Source: Veillonella infantium
GTDB taxonomy: Bacteria; Bacillota; Negativicutes; Veillonellales; Veillonellaceae
Length of the DNA stretch: 64,000 nt
Assembly: GCF_002959895.1 (NCBI RefSeq)
Contig: NZ_PPDD01000012.1
Span: forward strand, 186,001 to 250,000
Direction: 5' to 3'
Of the stretch, positions 1 to 7,876 are shown in pieces (position 1 is the first letter of the stretch; each line of letters starts with the position of its first letter). A program made the position numbers and the translations under genes. A model generated the notes under the pieces. The model searched no databases and was not told the origin of the DNA. It worked only from the letters and a program-made list of their open reading frames with translations.

Positions 1-2
1 AA

Positions 3-488
3 CCCACAACTGGCAGTATTCAATGTGATGATACAACGTGGGTTGATCGAGATAAAAAAATCTGGGTACCTGCGCAAGACCGTCAAGTAGGCTATATGCC
101 ACAAGGTAATATCGTATTTCCTCACTTATCTGTAGAAAATAATATTACCTACAGTAAACGCGGTACACTTGATATGTGTGATACGCTATTACAGCGATTA
201 GGTTTAGAGAAATACCGAAAAACTAAGGCGGGCAGTTTATCTGGTGGTGAGCAACAACGGGTTGCGCTGGGGCGGGCCCTTTACTCTAAACCGACTATTT
301 TGCTCCTCGATGAGCCTTTATCTGCACTAGATTGGAACTTGAGAAAACAAGTTCGTGAGGATCTCGTATCTATCATCCGTGAATGGGATGTACCTTGCGT
401 ATGGGTTACCCATGATGAAAGTGAAGCAGAAAGCGTCGGAGATAGACATTGGACCTGTGAAAACGGAATTATTACAATTCCTAAATAA
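3..488 (+). CDS. ABC transporter ATP-binding protein, molybdate-like (partial, 5' end outside window)
   Basis: The reading frame is open from base 3 and its start lies upstream of the window. It is the C-terminal part of an importer ATPase: the Q-loop region (GYMPQGN), the signature LSGGEQQRVALGRAL, the Walker B box ILLLDEPLSALD and the H-loop VTHDE are all present. The VGYMPQ...FPHLSVENN arrangement resembles ModC and related molybdate, iron or thiamine importers. The protein stops about 50 residues after Walker B, so it lacks the TOBE regulatory domain of full ModC. The substrate is inferred only from motif style. The permease and binding protein must lie upstream, if present. Confidence 0.75.
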   Translation, partial: PTTGSIQCDDTTWVDRDKKIWVPAQDRQVGYMPQGNIVFPHLSVENNITYSKRGTLDMCDTLLQRLGLEKYRKTKAGSLSGGEQQRVALGRALYSKPTILLLDEPLSALDWNLRKQVREDLVSIIREWDVPCVWVTHDESEAESVGDRHWTCENGIITIPK

Positions 489-558
489 GAGTAAAACTTA
501 AGAACATATAATTTTGATGTAATGGTAAAATATTTCGAAAATTAAAGAACAGATACAT

Positions 559-647
559 AAAAACACCTTCATAAACGTTATCATATGGTATATCCTATTC
601 AACTTGAATAGGTCCTTATTATGATGACTGTTTGTGAAGGTGTTTTT
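559..647 (+). terminator. Rho-independent terminator after the ABC ATPase gene
   Basis: An 18-nt arm at 559-576 pairs with 630-647, with one wobble, and ends in a T run. A second hairpin (594-600 with 606-612) is nested inside. The structure lies between the ABC gene and cytX, which converge, and could serve both. Confidence 0.7.
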
Positions 648-651
648 GCTA

Positions 652-731
652 GTATGTTATTGCTCTGGTATGCTATTGCTCTAGTATGCTATTACTCTAG
701 TATGCTATTGCTCTATTATGCCATTACTATA
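652..731. repeat. Five-unit 16-bp tandem repeat
   Basis: Five imperfect copies of GTATGCTATTGCTCTA run head to tail directly after the terminator, between the converging ABC and cytX genes. The second and fourth copies are identical and the others differ at one to four positions. No function is evident. Confidence 0.85.
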
Positions 732-777
732 ATCTTTATTATTGATTTAGTATACGTACATTAGGTTTTTGTTGTTG

Positions 778-1974
778 TTACTGTTTAATTTCTGCCGATG
801 TGTGTGCTGTTTTACTTATAAATCCAACGATAGCTGTAACGACAAATGCCATTGTAAAGGCTGGTAATGTAGCACCTATTGTGCTTTCACTATGTAACAT
901 ATAGTGGTATAAACCAACGGATACGGCCCAAATAAGACCTCGTACGAGATATGCGGATAATGTTTGTACTTGTTGGCGATTGATAAAGTAGTCTGCCAAT
1001 AAGATGGCAATCATCGGTGCAAATACAGAGCCGATGAGGTATAGGAAGTCTGTAATATCATCCATTGGATATAGAATAGCTGCAATAGTGCCTACGATAG
1101 TAACGATGACGGCGATGCCTTTGCTAGATGCACCGTTATAGATAGTCGTACTAGATACGCCAGCAGAGTAAGCGTCCATAAAGGTTGTAGTAACGGTAGA
1201 AAAGATGATAACGATGAGGCCCGCAAGGCCAAGTCCTGCATTCATCATGATAGTAATGATGGAGTCGCCACCGCCAAAGATAGCTGCACTAAGCCCTAAG
1301 GTGTACATAACGATACTTGTTATAGTGTAGACTGTAGCACTTGTAAGTGATGCGGAGAAAGGTTTTTTGCTTTCACGAGTATAATCACTGATGAGCGGTA
1401 GCCAAGATAGTGGCATGGCAATAGATAATTCAAGAGCCGCGATGAAACTCATGTTTCCGCTACTTAGAAGGCTAGCTTCACTAGGCCACTGTGAAATCAT
1501 GTGAACGCCCATGTAGAGGGTGAGGCCTAGCAATAGCACAGAAACGATGGCTTGAATATAGCCCGTATTGTGGAGGCCGATGAAAAGCCATAGGATGACA
1601 AGCGCTCCGATAGCTATCGTCCAAATCATAGGGGATAGGGGTGCTAGCTCTTGTAAGGCTAGCATAGCATCGTAGATCATGATGCTAGTCCAGCCGATGA
1701 GTTGTAGCATATTTAAAAAGGCAAAGCCTTTAGCTCCTAGTGGACCAAAGCTGAAGGCGGTAGTATTCATACTACCTTGCCGCAGCCGTCCACCGATGAG
1801 GCCAGCTCCAAAGAGTAATATACCGCCGATGATATGTCCCAGAATGATGGCATATAGACCTTGGGTGAGCCCTAAGGGGGCCAGGTAAGTCCCTGTCATA
1901 ATTTCCGCTATAGATAGGGCGGCACCAAACCATATCATGGCGAACTGTGGTTGTGTAATGTGTGTATCTTTCAT
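778..1974 (-). CDS. cytX: CytX-like hydroxymethylpyrimidine permease (NCS1 family)
   Basis: This 398-residue polytopic membrane protein belongs to the NCS1 cytosine/purine permease family. Its TPP riboswitch and the divergent thiamine salvage operon identify it as the CytX type, thought to import the pyrimidine moiety of thiamine. The start is ATG at 1974, which has an AAGGAGG site four bases upstream. The longer in-frame start at 2016 is rejected because it falls in the loop of the riboswitch terminator hairpin. Expression should be off when thiamine pyrophosphate is abundant. The family call is secure; the substrate is inferred from regulation and context. Confidence 0.85.
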   Translation of the reverse strand: MKDTHITQPQFAMIWFGAALSIAEIMTGTYLAPLGLTQGLYAIILGHIIGGILLFGAGLIGGRLRQGSMNTTAFSFGPLGAKGFAFLNMLQLIGWTSIMIYDAMLALQELAPLSPMIWTIAIGALVILWLFIGLHNTGYIQAIVSVLLLGLTLYMGVHMISQWPSEASLLSSGNMSFIAALELSIAMPLSWLPLISDYTRESKKPFSASLTSATVYTITSIVMYTLGLSAAIFGGGDSIITIMMNAGLGLAGLIVIIFSTVTTTFMDAYSAGVSSTTIYNGASSKGIAVIVTIVGTIAAILYPMDDITDFLYLIGSVFAPMIAILLADYFINRQQVQTLSAYLVRGLIWAVSVGLYHYMLHSESTIGATLPAFTMAFVVTAIVGFISKTAHTSAEIKQ

Positions 1975-2000
1975 ACGTCCTCCTTGCCAGGAAGTCATAG

Positions 2001-2030
2001 AAAAAGCCGAGTTCATAGGAACTCGGCTAT
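2001..2030 (-). terminator. Intrinsic terminator of the cytX TPP riboswitch
   Basis: A perfect 10-bp stem (2005-2014 with 2019-2028) with a 4-nt loop is followed on the minus strand by a U run. It lies between the aptamer and the cytX ribosome binding site, so it is the probable expression platform, acting by transcription termination. Confidence 0.8.
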
Positions 2031-2041
2031 TAATCCTCTAT

Positions 2042-2124
2042 GTTCCCTACGTTGGCATTATCCAAATCAGGTTATGGGTTAAAGCGTTAGCTTACTCTCA
2101 GCCCACTCTTGTGAGCACCCCGTT
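2042..2124 (-). promoter_or_regulatory. TPP riboswitch (THI element) of cytX
   Basis: Read on the minus strand the segment contains the conserved THI-box blocks in order: GGGGTGC, GGCTGAGA, ACCTGAT, GGATAATGCCAACGTAGGGA. These form the thiamine pyrophosphate aptamer. A terminator and then the cytX start follow directly. Confidence 0.93.
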
Positions 2125-2132
2125 ATGGCTTC

Positions 2133-2161
2133 ATTATATGCGGATAATAGGAAACCGTCAA
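2133..2161 (-). promoter_or_regulatory. Sigma-A promoter of cytX
   Basis: On the minus strand TTGACG (2156-2161) and a perfect TATAAT (2133-2138) are separated by 17 bases. Transcription should start near 2126, just at the 5' edge of the TPP aptamer. Confidence 0.8.
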
Positions 2162-2169
2162 TTCTTTTG

Positions 2170-2198
2170 TTGCATAGATTGTATAATAATGTTATAAC
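2170..2198 (+). promoter_or_regulatory. Probable promoter of the thiW operon
   Basis: TTGCAT at 2170-2175 and TATAAC at 2193-2198 have a 17-base spacer and lie about 20 bases before the second TPP aptamer. It is back to back with the cytX promoter. Confidence 0.6.
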
Positions 2199-2218
2199 TA
2201 GAGTATAAAAATATATTG

Positions 2219-2296
2219 CCACTAGGGGTGCTTTAGCTGAGATTGACCATTCAAAACCCTAGACCTGATCCAGATAATACTGGCGGAGGGAAGTGG
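2219..2296 (+). promoter_or_regulatory. TPP riboswitch of the thiW-thiD-thiM/E operon
   Basis: The plus strand carries AGGGGTGC, GCTGAGA, GACCTGATC, GATAATACTGGCGGAGGGAA and a closing P1 stem (CCACT 2219-2223 with AGTGG 2292-2296). This matches the TPP aptamer. A terminator at 2321-2354 separates it from thiW. Confidence 0.93.
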
Positions 2297-2320
2297 AGTG
2301 AAACATAATACTAAACTATT

Positions 2321-2354
2321 ACGAGACCATTCCATTTGGAGTGGTCTTGTTTTT
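2321..2354 (+). terminator. Intrinsic terminator of the thiW TPP riboswitch
   Basis: AGACCATTCC pairs with GGAGTGGTCT (one wobble) and is followed by a T run. It lies between the aptamer and the thiW Shine-Dalgarno site, which suits TPP-induced premature termination. Confidence 0.8.
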
Positions 2355-2371
2355 ATATGTTTGGAGGTATT

Positions 2372-2851
2372 ATGAAAAAACTGATTGTTGCTAGCATATG
2401 TGTGGCCTTAGGCGTAGTGTTATCTACTACATCAATTCCTGTTGGACCAGCTCGTATTTTTCCGTTTCAACATATGATTAATGTTATCTTAGCCGTTGTG
2501 GTAGGCGCAAGATTTTCAGTAGGTGCTGCCTTTAGTACATCTTGTTTACGGAATGTATTGGCACTAGGTTCTCCGCTAGCCTTCCCTGGCAGTATGATCG
2601 GTGCTTGGTTATCTGCGTATTTGTATAAAAAATATAACGCTCTATGGGCAGCCGCTCTTGGTGAAATTATTGGTACCGGACTTATTGGTGCTCTCGTGAG
2701 TTATCCAATAGCCCATTTCCTACTAGGTAAACCTTTGGCATTGTTGACTTTAATTACATCTTTCTCCATGAGCTCTGTGGCAGGTGCTTGCATTGGTTTC
2801 ATAGTATTACAAATTTTATCTCGTCGTCATTTATTACATAAGGAGGCATAA
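2372..2851 (+). CDS. thiW: ThiW, energy-coupling factor S component (thiazole uptake)
   Basis: This 159-residue hydrophobic protein has about five or six membrane segments and the small size of ECF substrate-binding (S) components. It matches the ThiW type, which is predicted to take up the thiazole moiety of thiamine with the shared ECF energizing module, not seen in this window. The start at 2372 follows TTGGAGGT. An upstream in-frame ATG at 2336 lies inside the riboswitch terminator and is rejected. The stop overlaps the thiD start by one base (TAATG). Regulation is by the TPP riboswitch upstream. Confidence 0.85.
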   Translation: MKKLIVASICVALGVVLSTTSIPVGPARIFPFQHMINVILAVVVGARFSVGAAFSTSCLRNVLALGSPLAFPGSMIGAWLSAYLYKKYNALWAAALGEIIGTGLIGALVSYPIAHFLLGKPLALLTLITSFSMSSVAGACIGFIVLQILSRRHLLHKEA

Positions 2852-3693
2852 TGAAACTACATACTGCATTGACAATTGCTGGTACCGACCCTAGCGGTGG
2901 TGCTGGTATTATGGCCGATTTGAAGTCCTTCCAAAGTCGTCACGTATACGGCATGGCTGTTGTGACCTCTGTAGTGGCTCAGAATACAACGGGCGTTCAC
3001 CACGTAGAACATTTATCGCTAGAGAGTATTGACCGACAATTACACGATGTGTATTCCGATATTGAACCGCAAGCCGTTAAGACGGGTATGATTGCGTTGC
3101 CGGAGATGATGGACCTCATCTATCCTTATGTGAGTAAAGCAATTCCTTATGTAATGGATCCCGTTATGATTGCTACTAGCGGTGATAGACTCGTATCAGA
3201 TGAAGCGGTGAATTTCTTAAAATCTAAACTCATTCCTACCGCAACTGTTATTACCCCTAATCGCAGCGAGGCTGAGGTCTTAGCGGACATGTCTATTACG
3301 TGTGAAAGTGACATAACAACAGCGGCGAATCGTATCTTACAGGACTTAGGACCTCAAGTCGTTATCATTAAAGGCGGTCACATCGGTAAAGATGCGACGG
3401 ATTATGCTTTCACCAAAGATGGCAGTGTCCGTACTTGGACTAGTCCTAAATACGATACGATGCATACACATGGTACGGGCTGTACTTTCTCCGCAGTGAT
3501 TACGGCGGAGCTTGCAAAGGGCCGTGATGTAATGGATGCCATTGGTATTGCCAAGGACTATATAGCCCTTGCTATTAAATATAATCCTGGACTGGGTAAT
3601 GGCTGTGGCCCCGTTAATCATATGGCGTATGGACTGTTATCTAATGGACCTGAAACGATGGATGAGCTCTTGAAAAACGACGAGAGGAGATAG
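2851..3693 (+). CDS. thiD: Hydroxymethylpyrimidine/phosphomethylpyrimidine kinase ThiD
   Basis: This 280-residue ribokinase-fold enzyme phosphorylates HMP to HMP-P and then to HMP-PP, the pyrimidine precursor of thiamine phosphate. The N-terminal TIAGTDPSGGAGIMADLK motif is the ThiD fingerprint. The anion-hole motif HGTGCTFS near residue 210 carries the catalytic cysteine and glycines. Length is typical. It is translationally coupled to thiW by a one-base overlap and is followed four bases later by the ThiM/ThiE fusion, giving a pyrimidine plus thiazole salvage operon. Confidence 0.95.
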   Translation: MKLHTALTIAGTDPSGGAGIMADLKSFQSRHVYGMAVVTSVVAQNTTGVHHVEHLSLESIDRQLHDVYSDIEPQAVKTGMIALPEMMDLIYPYVSKAIPYVMDPVMIATSGDRLVSDEAVNFLKSKLIPTATVITPNRSEAEVLADMSITCESDITTAANRILQDLGPQVVIIKGGHIGKDATDYAFTKDGSVRTWTSPKYDTMHTHGTGCTFSAVITAELAKGRDVMDAIGIAKDYIALAIKYNPGLGNGCGPVNHMAYGLLSNGPETMDELLKNDERR

Positions 3694-3697
3694 TGAT

Positions 3698-5215
3698 ATG
3701 ATCTATGAAAATCCATATATGAACGGTCAAATTTGGCCTGAACTCAATATATTAGAAATTTTGCGCCAGAGAAACCCTCTCGTTATTTGTATTACCAATG
3801 ATGTAGTGAGAACCTTTACGGCAAATGGTTTATTAGCTATTGGCGCATCACCGGTGATGAGTGAGTGTAGTGAAGATTTGAAAGACCTCATCGTTCATGC
3901 GGCAGCGCTGCTCATCAATATTGGCACTCTTACGCCAGACAAGGTTAGTTACTACAAAGATGCCATAGTGCTGGCGAAGAAACATGAGGTTCCTATCGTT
4001 TTAGATCCTGTAGGTTGTCATGCGGGGGCTTATCGTTTATCTGTGGTGTTAGACTTGATTAAGACTGGTGACATCTCATTATTGAGAGGTAATCAAAGCG
4101 AAATTAAAGCTATCTACGATGCTTTAAGTCCTAATAATCAGGCAGATACTTCCACTAACGGTAAAGGTGTAGATGGAGGACAGGTCGAGGATAGTGCTGT
4201 TGTCGTATATCGTCTGGCGCGCCTTATTAACTGCCCTGTTGTAGCTACTGGTGAAGAGGATTATGTGTCCGATGGAACTCGAGTATTTGCAGTGCCACAC
4301 GGACACTCTATTATGACGGCTGTAACGGGTACGGGTTGTCTATTAGGCGCTGTATTGGCGGCTTTCTTCAGCGCTTATTATCCATGTAAAAACAGACTAT
4401 CTATCGGTGAGTTTCTCGCCTATGCATTGGCTTACTATGGTTTAGCTGGTGAAAGTGCCGTGCAGGTAAGTGGCGTACAACCTGGTGGCTTTAGTATAGC
4501 CTTTATGGATAGTTTATATACACTGGATGATGCGGTGCTTATGTCTGAAAATCGTATACGCCCTGTAGTTGTGCCAGATCAATTAGAAGTATATTTCATC
4601 AGTGGTACACAAAATGTGGAACTGAATGAACATCGTTTGCTCTCTATCGTAGAGGACGCTTGTCGCGGCGGTGTGACTTGTTTCCAATTTAGAGAAAAGG
4701 GCGTAGGTACCTTAGTGGGGCAACAGAAACTAGAGTTAGCCCAACAGTTAAAACAAATCTGTGCCAAATACAACGTACTCTATATTATCAACGATGATGT
4801 AGACTTAGCAGTAGCTGTTAATGCTGATGGCGTTCACGTAGGGCAAGAGGATATGAGCCTAGAAGCAGTTCGTGATCTTGTAGGCCATAAGGTGGTTGGC
4901 ATCTCTATTCATTCCGTAGAGGAACTTCATAAGACTGATATAATCTATGCTGACTGTGTAGGTGTAGGTCCTATGTATGCTACAAGTAGTAAACCTGATG
5001 CACAAGAGCCATGTGGACCGGAGCGTGTCGCTGAACTACAGGCAGAAGGCTTGACCTTACCATGTGTTGGTATTGGGGGAATTACTTTAGACAATGCGAA
5101 GCCTATACTGGAAGCAGGAGCTTGTGGTGTTGCCATCATATCTGCTATTGCTCATGCAGATAACCCTTATGAGGCGGTACAACAGTTTAAGCATTTAGTA
5201 GATAGTACTAAATAG
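3698..5215 (+). CDS. thiM/thiE: Bifunctional hydroxyethylthiazole kinase / thiamine-phosphate synthase (ThiM-ThiE fusion)
   Basis: The 505-residue protein joins two thiamine enzymes that are usually separate. Residues 1 to about 275 are ThiM, with PVVLDPVG-like (PIVLDPVGC) and TGTGCLLGAV motifs, and phosphorylate hydroxyethylthiazole. Residues about 290-505 are ThiE, with CFQFREKG, INDDVDLA, DGVHVGQEDM, GVGPMYATSSK and VGIGGI, and couple thiazole phosphate with HMP-PP to make thiamine phosphate. The ATG at 3698 follows GAGGAGA. Both halves look intact. With ThiD upstream, the operon covers all steps from salvaged moieties to thiamine phosphate. Confidence 0.93.
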   Translation: MIYENPYMNGQIWPELNILEILRQRNPLVICITNDVVRTFTANGLLAIGASPVMSECSEDLKDLIVHAAALLINIGTLTPDKVSYYKDAIVLAKKHEVPIVLDPVGCHAGAYRLSVVLDLIKTGDISLLRGNQSEIKAIYDALSPNNQADTSTNGKGVDGGQVEDSAVVVYRLARLINCPVVATGEEDYVSDGTRVFAVPHGHSIMTAVTGTGCLLGAVLAAFFSAYYPCKNRLSIGEFLAYALAYYGLAGESAVQVSGVQPGGFSIAFMDSLYTLDDAVLMSENRIRPVVVPDQLEVYFISGTQNVELNEHRLLSIVEDACRGGVTCFQFREKGVGTLVGQQKLELAQQLKQICAKYNVLYIINDDVDLAVAVNADGVHVGQEDMSLEAVRDLVGHKVVGISIHSVEELHKTDIIYADCVGVGPMYATSSKPDAQEPCGPERVAELQAEGLTLPCVGIGGITLDNAKPILEAGACGVAIISAIAHADNPYEAVQQFKHLVDSTK

Positions 5216-5266
5216 TTGCTCTTACAAAACACAACCAAAACACAACCTTAATAGCGAATAGAACAC

Positions 5267-5299
5267 AAAAAAGACGATGACCTAAGTCATCGTCTTTTT
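5267..5299 (+). terminator. Terminator of the thi operon
   Basis: AAGACGATGAC (5271-5281) pairs perfectly with 5286-5296 around a 4-nt loop, followed by a T run. It is flanked by an A run, so it may work in both directions between the converging thi operon and rubrerythrin gene. Confidence 0.88.
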
Positions 5300-5315
5300 G
5301 TTAAGGAAGTTGTTA

Positions 5316-5407
5316 GTACTTACTGTAAGATTATATTGTACTTACAGGTATGTTTAATTTAAATCTGTACTTACAGGTTGTTAGTTTAGTTAGTGTAGTA
5401 CTTACAG
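5316..5407. repeat. GTACTTAC(AG) short direct repeats downstream of rubrerythrin
   Basis: The octamer GTACTTAC occurs at 5316, 5338, 5367 and 5398, three times extended to GTACTTACAG, always in the same orientation. Two more copies lie on the other side of the rubrerythrin gene at 5969 and 6135. Confidence 0.8.
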
Positions 5408-5408
5408 A

Positions 5409-5954
5409 TTAGATGGATTCAACGAAACGGTGGAAGAAAGCTTGTGGGTGAGCACATACTGGGCAAAGTTTAGGAGCTTCTTCACCAACGTGTACATAAC
5501 CGCAGTTAGCGCAGATCCAAGCAACTGGTTCGTCGTTGTGGAATACTTTGTTACCGGATACTTGAGCTGCTAATGCAAGGTAACGAGCTTCATGACGAGC
5601 TTCGATTTTACCAACTTCGCGCATTTGGAAAGCGATTTTTGCAAAGCCTTCTTTTTCAGCTTCGTCAGCGAAATCTTTGTACATTGTAGTGTGTTCGTAG
5701 TTTTCGCCAGCTGCTGCGTCACGAAGGTTAGCTTCGATATCGGAAGATACGTCGCCACCATGAAGAGCTTTGAACCACAATTTAGCATGTGCGGATTCGT
5801 TGTGAGCTGTTTCTTCGAAATAATCAGCGATTTCGTTCATGCCAGCTTTACGAGCTGCTGCTGCGTAGAAAGTATATTTTTGGAATGCTTGGGATTCGCC
5901 AGCGAATGCTGCTTGAAGATTTTTTTCAGTGTTAGAACCTTTTAATTCTGCCAT
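5409..5954 (-). CDS. rbr: Rubrerythrin
   Basis: This 181-residue non-heme iron protein reduces peroxide in the cytoplasm of anaerobes. The N-terminal ferritin-like diiron domain (residues 1 to about 140) carries the glutamate and ExxH ligands (GESQA, ETAHNESAH, EVGKIEARHEAR). The C-terminal rubredoxin-like domain has two knuckles, CANCG and CPVC, for the electron-transfer iron. The start at 5954 follows AAAGGAG with seven bases between. The 5' region is long (628 bp to the next gene) and holds short repeats and a Fur-type box. Peroxide or iron control is plausible but not shown. Confidence 0.95.
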   Translation of the reverse strand: MAELKGSNTEKNLQAAFAGESQAFQKYTFYAAAARKAGMNEIADYFEETAHNESAHAKLWFKALHGGDVSSDIEANLRDAAAGENYEHTTMYKDFADEAEKEGFAKIAFQMREVGKIEARHEARYLALAAQVSGNKVFHNDEPVAWICANCGYVHVGEEAPKLCPVCAHPQAFFHRFVESI

Positions 5955-6294
5955 TTTAATACTCCTTTGTACTTACGATAATTTTCAAATTTGTTACTTA
6001 ACTTATATATTCATAACCACTTGGTTGTGAATTCAAATAATAGAATACTTATTCTACAATTTTCGTGGGCGACTTCGCCTTAGTAAGAAAACTTATTCTT
6101 AAATCAAATAGACACTTGCCTAACTCTTAAAATAGTACTTACTTGTTTGTGTTTTTCGGCACTTACCGTCTTAACAGTTTTATATACAATGTGCTATCCG
6201 TATACTTAACGAATAATCATTGTTGACTATATTGTAACATACTAAATGAGAAATGCAAGTGTTTTTGTAAAATTTATTTCGAAAATTTTCTAAA

Positions 6295-6309
6295 TGATAA
6301 ATATTATCA
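6295..6309. promoter_or_regulatory. Fur/PerR-type operator candidate
   Basis: TGATAAATATTATCA matches the Bacillus Fur box TGATAATNATTATCA at 14 of 15 positions and is a perfect 6-3-6 inverted repeat. It lies in the 628-bp gap (5955-6582) between the divergent rubrerythrin and DUF951/selD genes. Which regulator binds it, and which gene it controls, cannot be told from sequence. The rest of this gap is AT-rich and holds two GTACTTAC copies (5969, 6135). Confidence 0.45.
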
Positions 6310-6582
6310 ATGCAGTGAAAATGCGGTTTTTTAAAGACAGGATAGTATAGGATTTATAAAATAATCTGATTTTGATATTGAGAATGATAACTAAATGAAA
6401 AATCATTATTGATTAGTAATTAATAATCTTTTCGTTAAATGTACTAATAACTACCCGTAAAATAACTACAAAAACTACTATATAAACTACTATATAAACT
6501 ATAGAATTATGATATGTTTATAGAACTTTGTATTTTTTGTATAATAAGTATATTAATACTGAACGTTGAAAAAGGAGGCGCT

Positions 6583-6786
6583 ATGGCATTTGTTAGATAT
6601 TATGTAGGCGATGTGGTGAAAATGAAAAAATCACATCCTTGCGGTAGTGACGAGTGGGAAGTGAAGCGAATTGGCACGGATTTTCTCATCGTATGTAGCG
6701 GCTGTGGTCATCAACTGCTGATGCCGCGCCCTAAATTTGAAAAGGCTGTGAAGAAAATCGTTTCTCGATTGCCAGAGAATGAGTAA
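6583..6786 (+). CDS. DUF951 family small protein
   Basis: This 67-residue cytoplasmic protein belongs to DUF951, a family of about 65 residues found mainly in Firmicutes. It keeps the family pattern: YVGDVVKMKKSHPCGSDEWEV at the start, then a CSGCG knuckle and a RPKFEK stretch, suggesting a small beta-barrel that could bind metal or nucleic acid. The function is unknown. The ATG at 6583 follows AAAGGAGGCGCT; an earlier in-frame ATG at 6514 has no ribosome site and would add a hydrophobic stretch foreign to the family. It precedes selD by nine bases and is probably cotranscribed. Confidence 0.85.
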   Translation: MAFVRYYVGDVVKMKKSHPCGSDEWEVKRIGTDFLIVCSGCGHQLLMPRPKFEKAVKKIVSRLPENE

Positions 6787-6795
6787 GGAGGTCCT

Positions 6796-7827
6796 ATGGT
6801 ACGACTTACCGACTATGTGACAAATGGGGGCTGTGCGTGTAAGATTGGTCCTCATATATTAAATCGTGTTTTGAAAGCAGTGACACCTGTTACAAATGAT
6901 CAAGTCTTAGCCGATATGACCGGTTCTGATGATGCAGGTGTATATAAAATTTCTGATACATTAGCATTGGTTCAAACATTAGACTTTTTTACACCTATGG
7001 TTAATGATCCTGTTTTGTTTGGTAAAATTGCCGCTGCGAATGCATTAAGCGATGTGTATGCTATGGGTGGAACTCCATTGACTGCCATGAACATCGTAGG
7101 CTTCCCAGTACCTCTTGTTGAGCAAGGAATCTTAACAGACGTGTTAAACGGTGCAGGCTCAATGGTAGCCGAATCTGGTGCGGCTATCGTAGGTGGCCAT
7201 AGCATAGAAAATAAAGAACCTATCTTTGGTATGTCTGTGACTGGGCAAGTGAATCCCAATTGTATTTGGAAAAACAAAGGGGCCCAAGTAGGGGATGTGT
7301 TGGTACTAACAAAACGTATTGGAACAGGTATCATGAACAATGCGTTGAAAGCAGATTTATTCCCTGTAGGTACAGAGCAAGCTATCACTAGTATGAGTAC
7401 TTTAAATAGAGTCGGTGCAGAGGTAGCTCACAACTTTACTGTGCATGCTTGTACTGATGTGACTGGTTTTAGCCTTATGGGGCACTCTGTAGAAATGGCT
7501 AGTGCCTCTGATGTGACAATACACATTAAGGCTTACGACATTCCTCTCTTTGATGATGTCATCGAAGCGGCTCAAATGGGGTTAGTACCAGCTGCGTCTT
7601 ATGGTAACCGCAAGGCTATAACTGACGTACAAGTAGATGAATCTTTAGATCCTGTATGGACGGACATTCTCTTTGATCCACAAACCTCGGGTGGTTTGCT
7701 GTTCTCTGTTCCTGCTAATGAAGGTGAGCAACTGGTAGAGGCGTTACATAAGGCTGGTATAGACTGTGCGACTATAGTAGGTACTGTTGAAAGCTTCTCT
7801 GGATTGGCTGTACGCGTAACAAGCTGA
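6796..7827 (+). CDS. selD: Selenide, water dikinase SelD
   Basis: This 343-residue enzyme makes selenophosphate from selenide and ATP. The N-terminal glycine-rich loop GGCACK carries the catalytic cysteine (TGT codon) and lysine. This is the Cys form, not the selenocysteine form. Other family signatures include DDAGVY, NALSDVYAMGG, VGGHSIE, CTDVTGFSLMGH and FDPQTSGGLLFS. A GGAGG site precedes the ATG at 6796. It is followed by yedF and a DUF3343 gene. No selA, selB or tRNA-Sec appears in the window, so the selenophosphate may serve selenouridine or a selenium cofactor. Confidence 0.95.
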   Translation: MVRLTDYVTNGGCACKIGPHILNRVLKAVTPVTNDQVLADMTGSDDAGVYKISDTLALVQTLDFFTPMVNDPVLFGKIAAANALSDVYAMGGTPLTAMNIVGFPVPLVEQGILTDVLNGAGSMVAESGAAIVGGHSIENKEPIFGMSVTGQVNPNCIWKNKGAQVGDVLVLTKRIGTGIMNNALKADLFPVGTEQAITSMSTLNRVGAEVAHNFTVHACTDVTGFSLMGHSVEMASASDVTIHIKAYDIPLFDDVIEAAQMGLVPAASYGNRKAITDVQVDESLDPVWTDILFDPQTSGGLLFSVPANEGEQLVEALHKAGIDCATIVGTVESFSGLAVRVTS

Positions 7828-7876
7828 TATTAGGAAGAATATAATATAGCCTTAAGGTGTTAAATTAAATATCATT

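Noticed and set aside
1975-2016. Longer cytX start at 2016
   Set aside because: It lies inside the riboswitch terminator hairpin and has no ribosome site. The ATG at 1974 has AAGGAGG at good distance.
6796-6843. Selenocysteine codon in selD
   Set aside because: The catalytic position is a TGT cysteine codon. There is no in-frame TGA near the glycine-rich loop.
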